From: Atherix ibis | Taxonomy: Eukaryota > Arthropoda > Insecta > Diptera > Athericidae | Assembly (NCBI GenBank): GCA_958298945.1 | Contig: OY282607.1 | Location: 48,461,020 to 48,525,019, forward strand | Reading direction: 5' to 3' | DNA: 64,000 nucleotides | Shown here: piece after piece, positions 12,015 to 24,300 of the stretch | Numbering within the stretch: the stretch's first letter is position 1 | Layout: each line of letters opens with the position of its first letter | The notes under the pieces: model-generated | What the model was told of the DNA's origin: nothing | Database searches by the model: none | The model's input: only the letters and a program-made list of their open reading frames with translations | Made by a program: the position numbers and the translations under genes

Positions 12015-12125
12015 ATGACTTTTGATTATGTTGTAACTACGATACTTCCAGATCCGGTCTTTGAACAATCCATTACGCATTTAGTTAAATTAATTTCAAT
12101 AAATTTTAAAGATAAAATTAAGAAG
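12015..12125 (+). CDS. Candidate first coding exon, unidentified protein
   Basis: An ATG opens 37 codons (beginning MTFDYVVTTILPDPVFEQS) ending at a usable donor, AAG|GTACAA (12125/12126, phase 0). Beyond it the frame becomes hydrophobic and AT-driven, as expected for an intron. The peptide looks more protein-like than neighbouring frames but matches no family I know. It does not resemble the missing N-terminus of the carrier gene at 15158, so I do not join them. Confidence 0.27.
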
Positions 12126-12242
12126 GTACAAATATTTTATAGATTTTATCTCATTATTATACTCCCTTCAGATGATGTCAAATTCTTATGCACGAGAGTG
12201 TTTTTAATTCTAATATTTATATTTAATTTTTTCTATTTTTAA

Positions 12243-13785
12243 TAACAATTTGAAACCAAATTCTATCTTCAATGTGGTGATTATTACTGGGTTGAATTTG
12301 TAGTGGTGGAATTGTACACCCCATTAACCATAGCCAAATAGTTAATGCGACGAAAGTGGAAAGGTTAAGCTTCTATTAATAGTCAACTTAAATGTGTTGC
12401 CAAAAATGCATCAAATCGTCTTTTTTATTGAATCTACTGTGAACATTCTTAAAAAATACTTTCTGCTAATTATTTTAATATAAGAAACAGTAAAAATTAA
12501 AGAAATTTCGCGGACACTTTTAGAAAAAGAACATAAAGAAAAGCTTAGCATTATTATCATAGTTTGAATAAATTTTACTTTAATATTTATAGAGCTTTTG
12601 GAAAATTGTTTTTTTTTTTTTGAAAATAATGTTCAGGTGTCCGCGAAAATATTTTTGAAACATTTTTTTTTCTTGATTGGATTGGAACTATGCCAAAAGT
12701 TTCTGTCATCTTGTGATCATAATGCATAAAATGCTTTGGTTTATTTTTAAAATGTTCATGAGTTTTACTGGTGGTTCAAATATTTTTGAAAATTGTGAAG
12801 ATTTTCTCATTAAGGAAAGCTATCCATTCTTGTGAATGACACCTTAAACTTGTCCTTGATTTTCTTAAAAACAATTTTTTTCTAAACAACTTGGTAGGTG
12901 TCATTTATCAAATATCATTCAACAATAATATTTATAAGTTTTAGCAATTTCAATATTACGTATAAATTGTAAAAAAAATTAGCACATGAAATACTTTATT
13001 TGGAAGTGCTCATACATGTTAAATTTATTTTCATAGCAATCAATACACAGTCCTTATAATACTTGTACTATTGATTGTGTAAATTTATATTTTGCATTAC
13101 AGTGCTAAGTGCTTATATAAATAATACAGGAGCTATATAATATCCGTTTTTCTTCATCGAATAATATTGATATTATTATATTTTTTATACTACAATATAT
13201 TAGACAAGAAGTACAGATATATTTTTGAAAATCTAATGCAAAAAGATTATTATTAAATTGTACCACAAAATTTCCTAAAACAAAAAATGTCTAATAATGT
13301 AAATATTAATCCAATATTATTTTGTAGCTCTTAGTTAACATATATGCCTTACGCTTTATGTACAGTATTCTTAAGATGGATCACCAAATATCTGCCCTTT
13401 TTTCATGTAGTTTATTAAAAAAAACTCAATTGCTTAAAATTTCATTATTGATAAAATTCCTTTAACTCTTAATTATAAAGAAATTCTTAGGTCAACTGAA
13501 AAATAGTTGATAAAATTTTATGCTATTAGTTATTATCTTTCATCAACATTACAATAGATTTATAATTATTTTAGAATATATATTAAATAATATTCTCATT
13601 TTGTGATGCGATCATTTTAAATAATTATTTCTATTAACGTAATTTTGGAAGTCCTTACAAGAGTTAGTGTTTTTTTATTGCTAGTTCGAATTGGAAGTTT
13701 ATTCTAAATTATCTTTAATATGACTTAGTTATCCGTCAACTCGACTTTCATCATTATGGATAATTCATTAAAAACCACCTTTTTT
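12243..13785. other. AT-rich intergenic sequence
   Basis: No genes or structured repeats were recognised; long A/T runs dominate. Confidence 0.6.
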
Positions 13786-13789
13786 TAGA

Positions 13790-15050
13790 CGCTTTTCTAT
13801 AGTAAATGGTAAAACGTTTTTCTATCTTTTATATCCTATCTAAAAAATACGATATTTCCAACATTTCAAAATAGGCTTTTGTTTCAGCAATCATATTCGG
13901 AAATAGGAAAAAATCGCAAGGAGCTAAATCTGGTGAATATGGTATTCTTTGTCAAATGCTCACGCTTTCTCTTGATTTGATTATTTAACGTTTTTCCTTT
14001 TTTAACACAGTCGATGAAGATTATAGTATGTGCGCCCCAGAAAATCAAAGCCACAACATTTCCTGTCGTTTTTGGCTTTTTTAGTGCACGTTAACTAGTA
14101 GAAGTCCACTGTTCTAACTGAATTTTTGTCTCTGGTCTGTAATTGTAAATGATTGTAAATGACGCAACTGCTTAAAACTTTGGCAGGAGCCCTCTGAAAG
14201 GTTACGTTAACGAAAAAGAGATTTGTTTTAATAGTATCAGTATCATCTCTTGGCAAGGATTAGGTATTAATCATACAACCGTTAATAAGAAACGAAATAT
14301 GCATTATGAATTATGCTCAAAAATATTTTTTATCTAAAAAAGCGATAATACGTGTATATTATATTTTAACGGATCAATTGACTGATTTATTTCTAATAGT
14401 CGATGTTTTTGTATTGAATTATTAAAAGTCACGACATTTCCTATACTTTTTGGCTTTTTTGGTGCACGTTAACTACTAGAAGTCCATTTTTCTAACTAAA
14501 TTTTTGTTTCTGGTGTGTCATATTAAATCCATGTTACATAAAAAGTTATGAATCAATGCAAACATTCATTGGACTACGCTTAAAAATGTCCCCAAACACT
14601 CCATTGATGTCGTTACACGAACACGTTTTTAATCAGGTGTTAGTAATCATGGCACCTATCTTTCCGATAGCTTTCTCATACACAAAAGATATATGCCATT
14701 TAAGGTATCTCATACACTTTTACACGAGAGTCTTTTAAAACAATATCGTGAATAAAATGACAAAACTTGTGTACTTGAAATGGCTGTTACTCAGGAATTA
14801 AATGACGCAAATGCTTGAAACTTTAGCAGGAGCCCCCTGAAAGGTTACGTTCACGAAAAATAGACTTGTTTTTATCGTATCAGCACCATATCTTGGCAAG
14901 GATTAGGTATTAATCATACAACCGTTAATAACAAACGAAATTATGCTCAAAATTATTTTTTATTCTAGAAATAGCGATAATATATTATATTTTAACGGAT
15001 CAATTGACTGGTTTATTTCTAATAGTCGATATTTTGTATTGAATTATTTT
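13790..15050 (-). mobile_element. Old mariner fragment, duplicated in tandem
   Basis: Minus-strand debris of a DD34D-type mariner: a C-terminal segment at about 13790-13990, the T-E-T-K/Q-W linker region at about 14090-14140, and a W-V-P-R/L-S block near 14650-14680. A piece starting near 14041 repeats from about 14428 in direct orientation. Anchors such as TGGCAAGGATTAGGTATTAA occur at 14251 and 14894. Between the anchors the second copy keeps about 265 bp that the first has lost. No terminal repeats or reading frame survive. Confidence 0.65.
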
Positions 15051-15157
15051 GAACCTTGCATATCTTGGACATTTTAGTAAAATAATAAACTGATCTTTAT
15101 CAAGTAGAATTTGTTTTTACTATTGTCTATATTATTTGAATTTTGTATTTTTGATAG

Positions 15158-15311
15158 TTAACGATGGCAGAACAACAGCTACACCACAATATCGCGGATT
15201 GGCTAGTGCATTTGCAACAATATTTCGACAAGAAGGTCTTCGTGGACTCTACAAAGGCGTAACACCAAATGTTTGGGGATCTGGAAGCGCATGGGGATTC
15301 TATTTTATGTT
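15158..15311 (+). CDS. SLC25A32: SLC25A32-type carrier, exon (NDGRT...WGFYFM)
   Basis: Acceptor TTGATAG before 15158; donor TT|GTAAGT after 15311. It enters in phase 2 and leaves two bases of a Phe codon. It encodes the end of carrier repeat 1, with [15 protein letters not shown], the conserved second-helix start. Confidence 0.93.
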
Positions 15312-18300
15312 GTAAGTTTGAATTTTTTGGTATTTGTTATTTTTATTTATTTTAACAGTTTATTTATTAATATTTAATTTATTTATCTTTAACATTATTT
15401 TCTGTTTATTATATAAAGTTATAATACAATAAAGACTTGGATACAAGGAGGTAATACAACAACACCATTGGGCCCAGCATTACATATGGTTGCAGCATCG
15501 GAAGCTGGTCTTCTTACACTTTTAATGACAAATCCAATTTGGGTAGTCAAAACTAGGCTGTGCCTACAATATGAAAGTGTTAACGCTGCACCGACAACAG
15601 GCTCATCATTACAGACCACAGCTAGTGATAAATATCGTGGTATGTCGGATGCGCTTTTAAAAATTTATCGCCAAGAAGGATTTAAGGGGCTTTATAGAGT
15701 AAGAAAATATTTTATTCTTTTATATGAAATTATATATTTTGAAATATTGTACTAATTTTTTATTATATTTTATATATATCGAATTTTATTAATATGAAAC
15801 ATAAAAACAACTAGGGTTTCGTACCGGGAATGTTTGGAGTTTCACATGGCGCTCTACAATTTATGACATATGAAGAGATGAAAAATTATTATAATCAATA
15901 TAGGAAGTTACCAATTGATACTAAATTGGTAAGTTTACAAAATAACATTATTGTTTTCGGTTTTTTTTTTTTTTTTCTATATTCATTCGTTTATTTATTA
16001 TTTACATTTAAATAACAATTATCAGTTATTATTGATAATAAAAATAGTATTTAAAATTACATTCATAATTGATGCTAATCCGTATTAAAATATTATTCAA
16101 ATTTGCATTAACGACATAACATCTAAAAATCTAAAAAATAAATACACAATATCATTGTTAAGTGGTCATAATACAATAATTTCCATAAAGTCCAACGATA
16201 TTTGCAAAACTCGTGCAATTGACGTAAAAATGACGCACGTACACGTTCATGAGGCTGGGCAATTCGCCAAAAAAAAAATATTTGTCGATGGCAATACAAT
16301 TTTAAGTCTTATACTAAAAGTAAATTATAATATGTTAAATAATAATAAGAATTAGAAAAATAATATTTCGATATAGTCGAGAGATGTACGATTTGCATTA
16401 ATGACTTTAATTTGATTATATAAACTCACTTGCACATGTCCAGCATATGTATTTATTTGGCAATACTCCGATTAATTAGGGTGATATGCTTGACAATATA
16501 GAAAACATTCAGATTTGATGACATTTCAGGAAACACCATTACTATTAGACTAATTTTAAAATCCCTAATATTTAAAGACTATTTAGAGGCCAATATTAAT
16601 TTGGTTCTAATTGATCCTTTTTTAAATAAAAATCGCAAAAATGCTCTGGAGTCCTAAATTTTCAAAAATTCTTCATGTGGTTGGGTTCGTTAAGGTTGAA
16701 GGTGCATTTTCAGTGGCATCCACTTAATATTTTATTGTTTTAGTTTTTCAAGGAATTTCAATTTATGCTAGATATGCTAGGTAATTTAATATAAATTCTT
16801 AAACAAATATCTTACAATAGGTTTTGGTAATTTTAAATTCCGCGAAATTGTATGATTTTCTTTGTAATAAAATAAAAAAAATTATTTAAAAATGCACAAT
16901 AACCTACCAGGTGTATAAGCTTAAATCGGCCGTTTTTGTTAAAAAAACACATGTTTTTTTCATAGAAAGCAAAAACAAATTTATTCAAAGTACTTGCCCT
17001 CGCTAGCTACACATTTTTCCCATGTTTCAGGCAATTTGTGGATACCATGCCAAAAAAATTTCTTCTCTTTCGAGGCAAACCACTTATCAAGCCATTTTCG
17101 GACGTCTTCGTAAGAATGGAAATGCTGCTCAGCGAGCGCGTGGCCCATCGACAAAAACAGATGGTAGTCGGAAAGGGGCAGGTCTGGTGAATAAGCGGGG
17201 TGGGGTAGCACCTCCCAGTTGAGTGTCTCCAAATAGTTTCAGACCATTTTTGACGTGTGCGATGGTGCGTTGTCGTGGAGGAAAATCAGCTTATCATGTG
17301 TTTGTTGATAATCCGTCCTTTTTTCACGCAGAGCACGGTACAATTTGATCAGTTGTTGGTGGTACGATGGGCATTGTCAGTTTCACCAGGTTTCAAAATG
17401 TCATAATAAACGATACCCTGCTGATCCCACCAAACACACATCATTGTCTGCCATCCGAAGCGATTTGGTCATGGGGAAGATGTTGATGGTTGGCCGGGAT
17501 CAACCCTTGATTTCTTGCGTTTAGGATTCTCGAAATATATCCACTTTTCATCGCCTATCACAATCCGATGCAGGAACGACTTTCTTTTTTGTCTGGCATG
17601 CAAGATTTCGCATGTGTTTTGGCGTCGCTCCATCTGCCTATCGTTCAATTCATGCGGACCCATTTTCCGATCTTTTCAATCTTCCCCGTGGCACCCAGAC
17701 GCATGAAAAGAGCTGGTTGAGTAACACCCAATTGCTCCTCGAGCATATTTTGCGATTGGGTATTGTCTTCGTCCAAAAGAGCCTGCAATTGATGGCCCTC
17801 AACCTTCCTAGGCCGTCGAAACCAATCTCGGCACGTTGTTTCCGATAAAGTACAGTCACCAGAGGCTTCCATAAATTGAAGCAGAAAAGCAGAGCTTCCC
17901 GCATATGGTTTTTTTCTGGCACAAAACTAGACATGATTACCAAAGGAAAAATGTATGTTGTTGTACGAAATTGCTGACAATGAGCACTGATTAATGTTGA
18001 CAGATGTGAAATTCATAAAAAAAAGTATGGCGTGCCCATGGTAGCTTAATACGCTCACTCACGCCATCTATGACCAAACAGCGGAATTAAGCTTATACAC
18101 CTGGTAGTGGTGTATCAGCTTGCCTGATATACTCGTTATAGTCCTTTTCTCTGTGACTATAACGAGTATATCAGGCAAGCTATGACAGAATATTTGATAG
18201 ATCTATTATGCTGAAGATAATATTTTTTAATAGACATAAATATATTAAATATTAATAAAATATATAATTTCGCTTTCGAAAGCTGTCTTGGACTTTTAGG

Positions 18301-21300
18301 ACTTTGATAGATTATTTCTACTGATAAAATATTAAAATTGTAATTTTTTTAAATCTAGAAAATTAAACTGATAAAATCGATTAATAAATAACATTGAACT
18401 TTGTATAGTGCGTTTTTGGTACGTTATATTCTGCATATGAAAATTTCCGGTATTTCTTGTCAATGACAAAAAATTTATTTTACTGATAATAGAAAAACAC
18501 TGTTTTGGAAAATTATAAAAAAAATATTTTATTTCAAATTACTACCATTTTTTTTAATCATTAATCGAATTATGGCAATCGTTTTTTTTTTTACTTGTAA
18601 CAATCTAAATAAGTAATTGCCATACAACAAACAAGTATACTCGTATTATCGATAGTGTTTTTTTAATCTATATTTTATTAAAATCGTTTTTTTTTATATT
18701 GATTACTTATCACTCACAGGAAATAAAAGTTATACTATTCAATTTTTAGGCGAATTTTTCTGGTGCCCTATTGACCAATATTAAAATTAAATTCAAATTT
18801 CTGTACTGTAAATTGAAAAATAGTTTCAATTTAACTTTCATTAACTAAATGAAAGTTAATTGAAAAATAGTTTTTTCTAAAAATGCAAATAAGTTTTAGG
18901 GGGCAAAATATAATTTTTTTAAATTGTCAATAATTTGATATTTGAACATTAACTTTATGCCTAACAGCTATAGTGATTTTTATTCGAAAGGTACTAACTT
19001 ATAAAACTAGATGTTATTTGTTTGTTTGTAATCATTTCAAGTAAGATTAGTACTCAAATGTATATTATAATTGCCCACGACACTAAAGGCCCTTTGGCTA
19101 CAAATCATAACGACATAAAGAAATTAAAACAGAATAGAAAGAAAATTCATTTATTGGGAATTAACGTAGGAACATGTCTCAGTGATATTCGAACGATTGA
19201 TTTGGGACAATTTGTCTTTATTTATAATTAATTCTTTGTCAAGTCCCAAAAACTAGAGCATTGAGCGATTTCCAAAATATTCCTTTATTATTCCATGGAA
19301 ATTTCCAGTAAGCTTTTGGCATACCATACCAACCAGCACAAATATGATTGAAGAAAACGAAGAATACGACGAACTTTATAGTTTAACTCTAATATATAAT
19401 TCTGTCGATTACTTTTGAGTTTATTTTTTGATAAAAAGAATAGAGTTCAACTTTTATACTTTACGGAGAAAAATATTTATTTTATTTAAATGAATAAACA
19501 ATTATAATTTGATAAATTTCCTAAGATTTATGAAAAGAATTATTTTTTTTAAATCTTGATTTTATCTTGTGAAAGTAATTTGCACGATACCTCTAATCTT
19601 TAAAGTTAAGACTCGCATAGAGAATCCTTGCTTTCTATTATTAGTTCGTTGTTCTATAGAAATAAGTGTAAATAAAAATACTTTTACCTGGAGTTTGCTA
19701 GGTAGTTTGGTCTATCGCCTTATCTTATTTTTCCCTTCGTTAATCAGCAATAAAAAATCAAGCATATTCGGTTTTTTTTTAAAACTATTTTCGTAATAAT
19801 AAAAATATTAAATAAAAATAGTTGTTCGTAAAGAAAAACAGTATTTAAAATAAATCACAAATATAAAACTGCAATTTGTAATAAAGAAATAATTAAAAAT
19901 TCAATTTGTTGGGCATTTATTACCTAAAATTAATGAATATTGCTTTAGTAGAGTGTCGACAAATTGCTGTACTGTAAGTAACCAGGACCGTAATACGAAA
20001 AGCAACCTCATATATTTATTCAGTACAATAATGCTTAATCGTATACTAATAATCATACAAATTCAAATATGTTGCATAGTTCCATAATTGCCAAATAAAT
20101 CTGTACATTTGCGTAAGTGGGCAATTCAGGTGTTTTTTGGCAAATCAAATTCGATTTTGGACATGTTACCGTTTAAATGATGGAACTTTTCTTTGATGAT
20201 TCCCAAAAACATATATACGAGGTCTGTTTAAAAAGTATCGCGAATTTTGAATTTCTGCGGGTTGTGTTTATTCGATTTTTTGTAACGTTATGTTGGTAGT
20301 CATGTCTCTCACTTATGCCGACAAGTTCGGCCATTTTGAATGTTCTGTTAATTTTTGACAGCTGCCTTGCACGAGTTTTGGCTAGTCTTCGATTTTTGCC
20401 CATTCCAAAAAATAGATCAAAGAATCTGTTTCGGGAACAAGAAAAAGTCACAGGGGGCCAGATCTCGGGAATACGGTGGCTGCGGCATTATTAGTGTGTT
20501 GTTTTTGGCCAAAAATTCGTGCACAAGCAAAGATGCGTGAGCAGGGGCGTTATCATGGTGCAAGAGCCAATTTTTGTTCTTCCACAAATCCGGGCGTTTT
20601 TGACGGATTGCTTCGCGCAACTGGCGCATAACTTGCAGGTAATATTCCTTATTGACCGTTCCACCCTTTGGCAAGAACTCATGATGCAACACACCCCTGC
20701 AATCAAAGAAAACTGTAATCAAAACCTTCACATTCGACCGAACTTGGCGCGCTTTTTTCGGTCTTGGCTCGTGCGGCAGCTTCCATTGGGATGATTGAGC
20801 TTTGGTTTCACGTCATAACCATAAACCCATGATTCTTCACCAATTATGACCCTCTGGAGCAAATTTGGGTCGTCGTGGACAGAGTCCAACAGCTCCTTAG
20901 CAATGATAATGCGATGCTGTTTTTGGTCAAAATTGAGCAATTTTGGTACGAATTTCGCGGCGCCCGTCTCACGCCCAAATCATTGGTAAAAATCGAATGG
21001 CACATGCCAATCGATATGTTTAAGTCCTCATTAACTTCTCTAACGGTGATTCGACGATTGGCCAATACTATTTTCTTGACTTGTTTTCGTCTGTTGTTGA
21101 CGTGCTCTTGCGTTCGGCCTCTTTTCGTCGTTCACATCTTCTCGGCCCTCTGAGAACATTTTGTACCACCGATAAACGTTGCTTCGGTCCAAGGTAACTT
21201 CACCATATGCCACAGTCAACATTCGGAATGAGTTCGCACAATTAATTTTGTTTTTCACCCAAAATTTGATATAGATTCTTTGATCCATTTTTTGGAATGG

Positions 21301-24300
21301 GCAAAAATCGAAGACGAGCCAAAACACGTGCAACTAAAGCAGCTGTCAAAAATTAACTGAACATTAAAAATGCCGAACTTCTCGACATAAGTGAGAGACA
21401 TGAGTACCAACATAACGCCACAAAAAATCGAAAATCGAATATACGTAACCCGCGGAAATTCAAAATTGTATATAGTTTCTCCAATCGCTTTCTTATTATA
21501 TTAAAATATCCACATTTAAATTTAGCTATTATTTTTTTTCTACGATTTTGTTGCTATTTTTATTTTCTACGATTTAAATCCCCAAAAAAAACTAGCTTAT
21601 AGGCGTACCTGCATTATTTTGCACGCAGATGTACATCTTGAAAGAGAATCTTTGACCAAGTTGAGGTCTATCTTTTAAAAATACTTTTATTATGCAGGAA
21701 ATATAATAATGAGTATTTTTCAAAAGGATATTAAAGTACTAAGACTTAGAAATTGACTTGCTAAGTTTTCGGTGAGGATAAAGATGATAACACAAACAAA
21801 TTGATCATCTAGTCGTCACCGTAACTTTATCCCAACGTTATGATCCTAGTTGTTTTCAATTTAAACTCTATTTACTCTGAATGTGTTTTCGTTTATATTT
21901 TCACCTCAACAAAATAAATATTGCAAAAGATGAATAACATTGCATAAATAATTATTACCTTAGAGATTTATTCACAGTCGTTCTAATCGGACATAAATGT
22001 ACTCTATTAGCAAGGTAGTATCAAAAATAATATTTTCTATTGTATATTTAATCCTCATTCTTAAAAATATTTATTCGCAACTAATTTATTTGCTAAAATT
22101 CATAAACGATAAGATGCAATTCTGCCCTAATTATCAGAATCCATACAATATAAAATAGATTTATTTTTATCACACAAAAATAACAAAATTATAAAAAAAA
22201 AAAATAACGAATTCTAAAAATAATTTATTTAAAATTGACGAAATTATTCCAATGTTTCTAGTAAATCTATTAATACCTGCGATAATGAATACAAAAATCG
22301 AGTTTCGCGGTAAGGGAATATTTTAACACACCCCAAAAATTTTAGTAGGCACGTTGAGAATTCATATTTGTTTACGTTCACAATAAATATTTTTTTGCAA
22401 ATTCGTTGAACCTTAAATAATTTTTACCAAGTCACATGATGGTGAACGTGTGAATTAAATTTTGCGCAAATATTTTTCTCGCATCAGTCATTATTTATTA
22501 TTTACACTTTCATACTCGTGTGTTTATTAGAATTACTTTATTCTTCATATTTGAATATATTTTTTAAGATCATGTTTATTTGATTTTCTCTTTTTTATTA
22601 AATTGATAACAATTTATGATTGTTATGAAAACTTAAAATCTCAACAAACAAATAAATCTTTTTCTCGGAAACTCACTGATTTTTGAAGTAAGTTGCTTGA
22701 CAAACATTAGATCTTCAAGGAGATTTAGATCATATCAACATAACCATTGAATGAAAATTGAAAAGAAAAAGTTAAATACATAAATATTGGATGAACACAT
22801 ACAAATAAAATAATTAAGATTAGTTTTATTGAGAAAGATTATTATTTTTATTATTATTCTTCGTGTGTGGTCATTCAAAAAAAAAAAAAATTGTTTTCGT
22901 TTCCAAAATTAAATGACGAGCAAAAGTTCGATGGATGATGGATGGTCCAAGATAATAAATAGAAAATTTTTGCAAATTGTCAATAAAGTCGTAAAATCTT
23001 ATCAATCCATTATATTTGCTGTAAAAATATAAACCCGCATAACGATTGTTAATTAAAACTTTTCAACATCATCCGATGTGTTTTTGGCAATGTTATAAAA
23101 AATAACACATAATAATTGGTTTTTACAAAAAAAAAATAATGTTAAAATAATTTGTTACTGTGCTATTCCTAAAAAGTATGGCTTTTTGTATAAATTCTTT
23201 AATCATGTGTTCAGACAAGACTTAATCCACCTTGTTTTCTTGTACCTGCTCAGTAGAGGTATGTGGTTTTGGTAGGTAGAAAATAACATGATCATATACA
23301 TATGACCTTGTAATTGGAGCAACATTCCCCTCTTAAAGACTAATATATCCATGTATAACCCATATTTGTCTGTAAATCAGAATCTTGTTTCATCTGTTTT
23401 CGAAGCTAATCTTTTTACTTAAACTAAATATATTTTATTAGTGAGTTTAGCAATTTATCTAACCTTTACACGGCTATTGTTTGCTGGAGCTTTTAATGGC
23501 GTACTCCATGTTTTTAGGCTAACAATTTAATATCAATGGTCTTGTTCTCATTACCAGCTATATATTTGTGCAACACAATGTTATGAAGACACAAATGGAT
23601 ACGCACAATTCCTATCAAATATTTTGATTAACATCTCAAAAGAGAATTGTATTAAAAACAAAAGTTCCTTTCATTAAAATTTTCTAGAGTTGGATTAATG
23701 TGAGAAAAATTGTTCTAATAACATATAAGTAATTAAATCGCCTAAAAATGTCATCGTAAATTAAGTCTTATTCATTAATTTAGGTATCTATAAAAAATAT
23801 TATTTGTGAATAAGCAATTAATTTGAAGAATTTATAATATTGGATTGTCCGGAAAGTAATTTCGTTTTTTAAAATATAAAAATGAAAGACGATTTTCTTA
23901 TAGTGAATTAATATTTTATTCAATTAAATATTGTCCAGTCTTTTCCAATACTCTTTGCCATCTTTCTGGCAGTAGCATGATTCCACGATCATAAAATTTT
24001 TGTTCTTTGCTAGCAAAAAACTGATCCAAGTGATTTTTGACCTCCTTATTTGAATTATCATTTGTTCCGGTCTGTACAACATTTTTGTAGAGATCGGAAC
24101 AAATGATAATCAGAAGGTGATAGGTCTGGAGAGTATAGTGGGTATGACAGTATATCCCATCCCAGCTCTAAAAGCTTTTATCGAGTGGTCAAACTTGTAT
24201 GTGGTTTCGCATTATTCTGTTGAAACACTATACCTTTCCTATTAACCAATTCTGGCCTTTTTTCTTTAAGTGAATCATTCAGTTTGTCCAACTGATGACA

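Noticed and set aside
12015..15157. Joining the 12015 exon to the carrier gene as its missing first exon
   Set aside because: The peptide lacks the expected first-helix and P-x-D-x-x-K/R carrier signature. Its phase 0 donor does not fit the phase 2 entry at 15158, which needs a preceding exon leaving one base.
19022..19231. 69-codon frame in the carrier intron
   Set aside because: No motif and no splice sites forming an exon; it lies in AT-rich intron.
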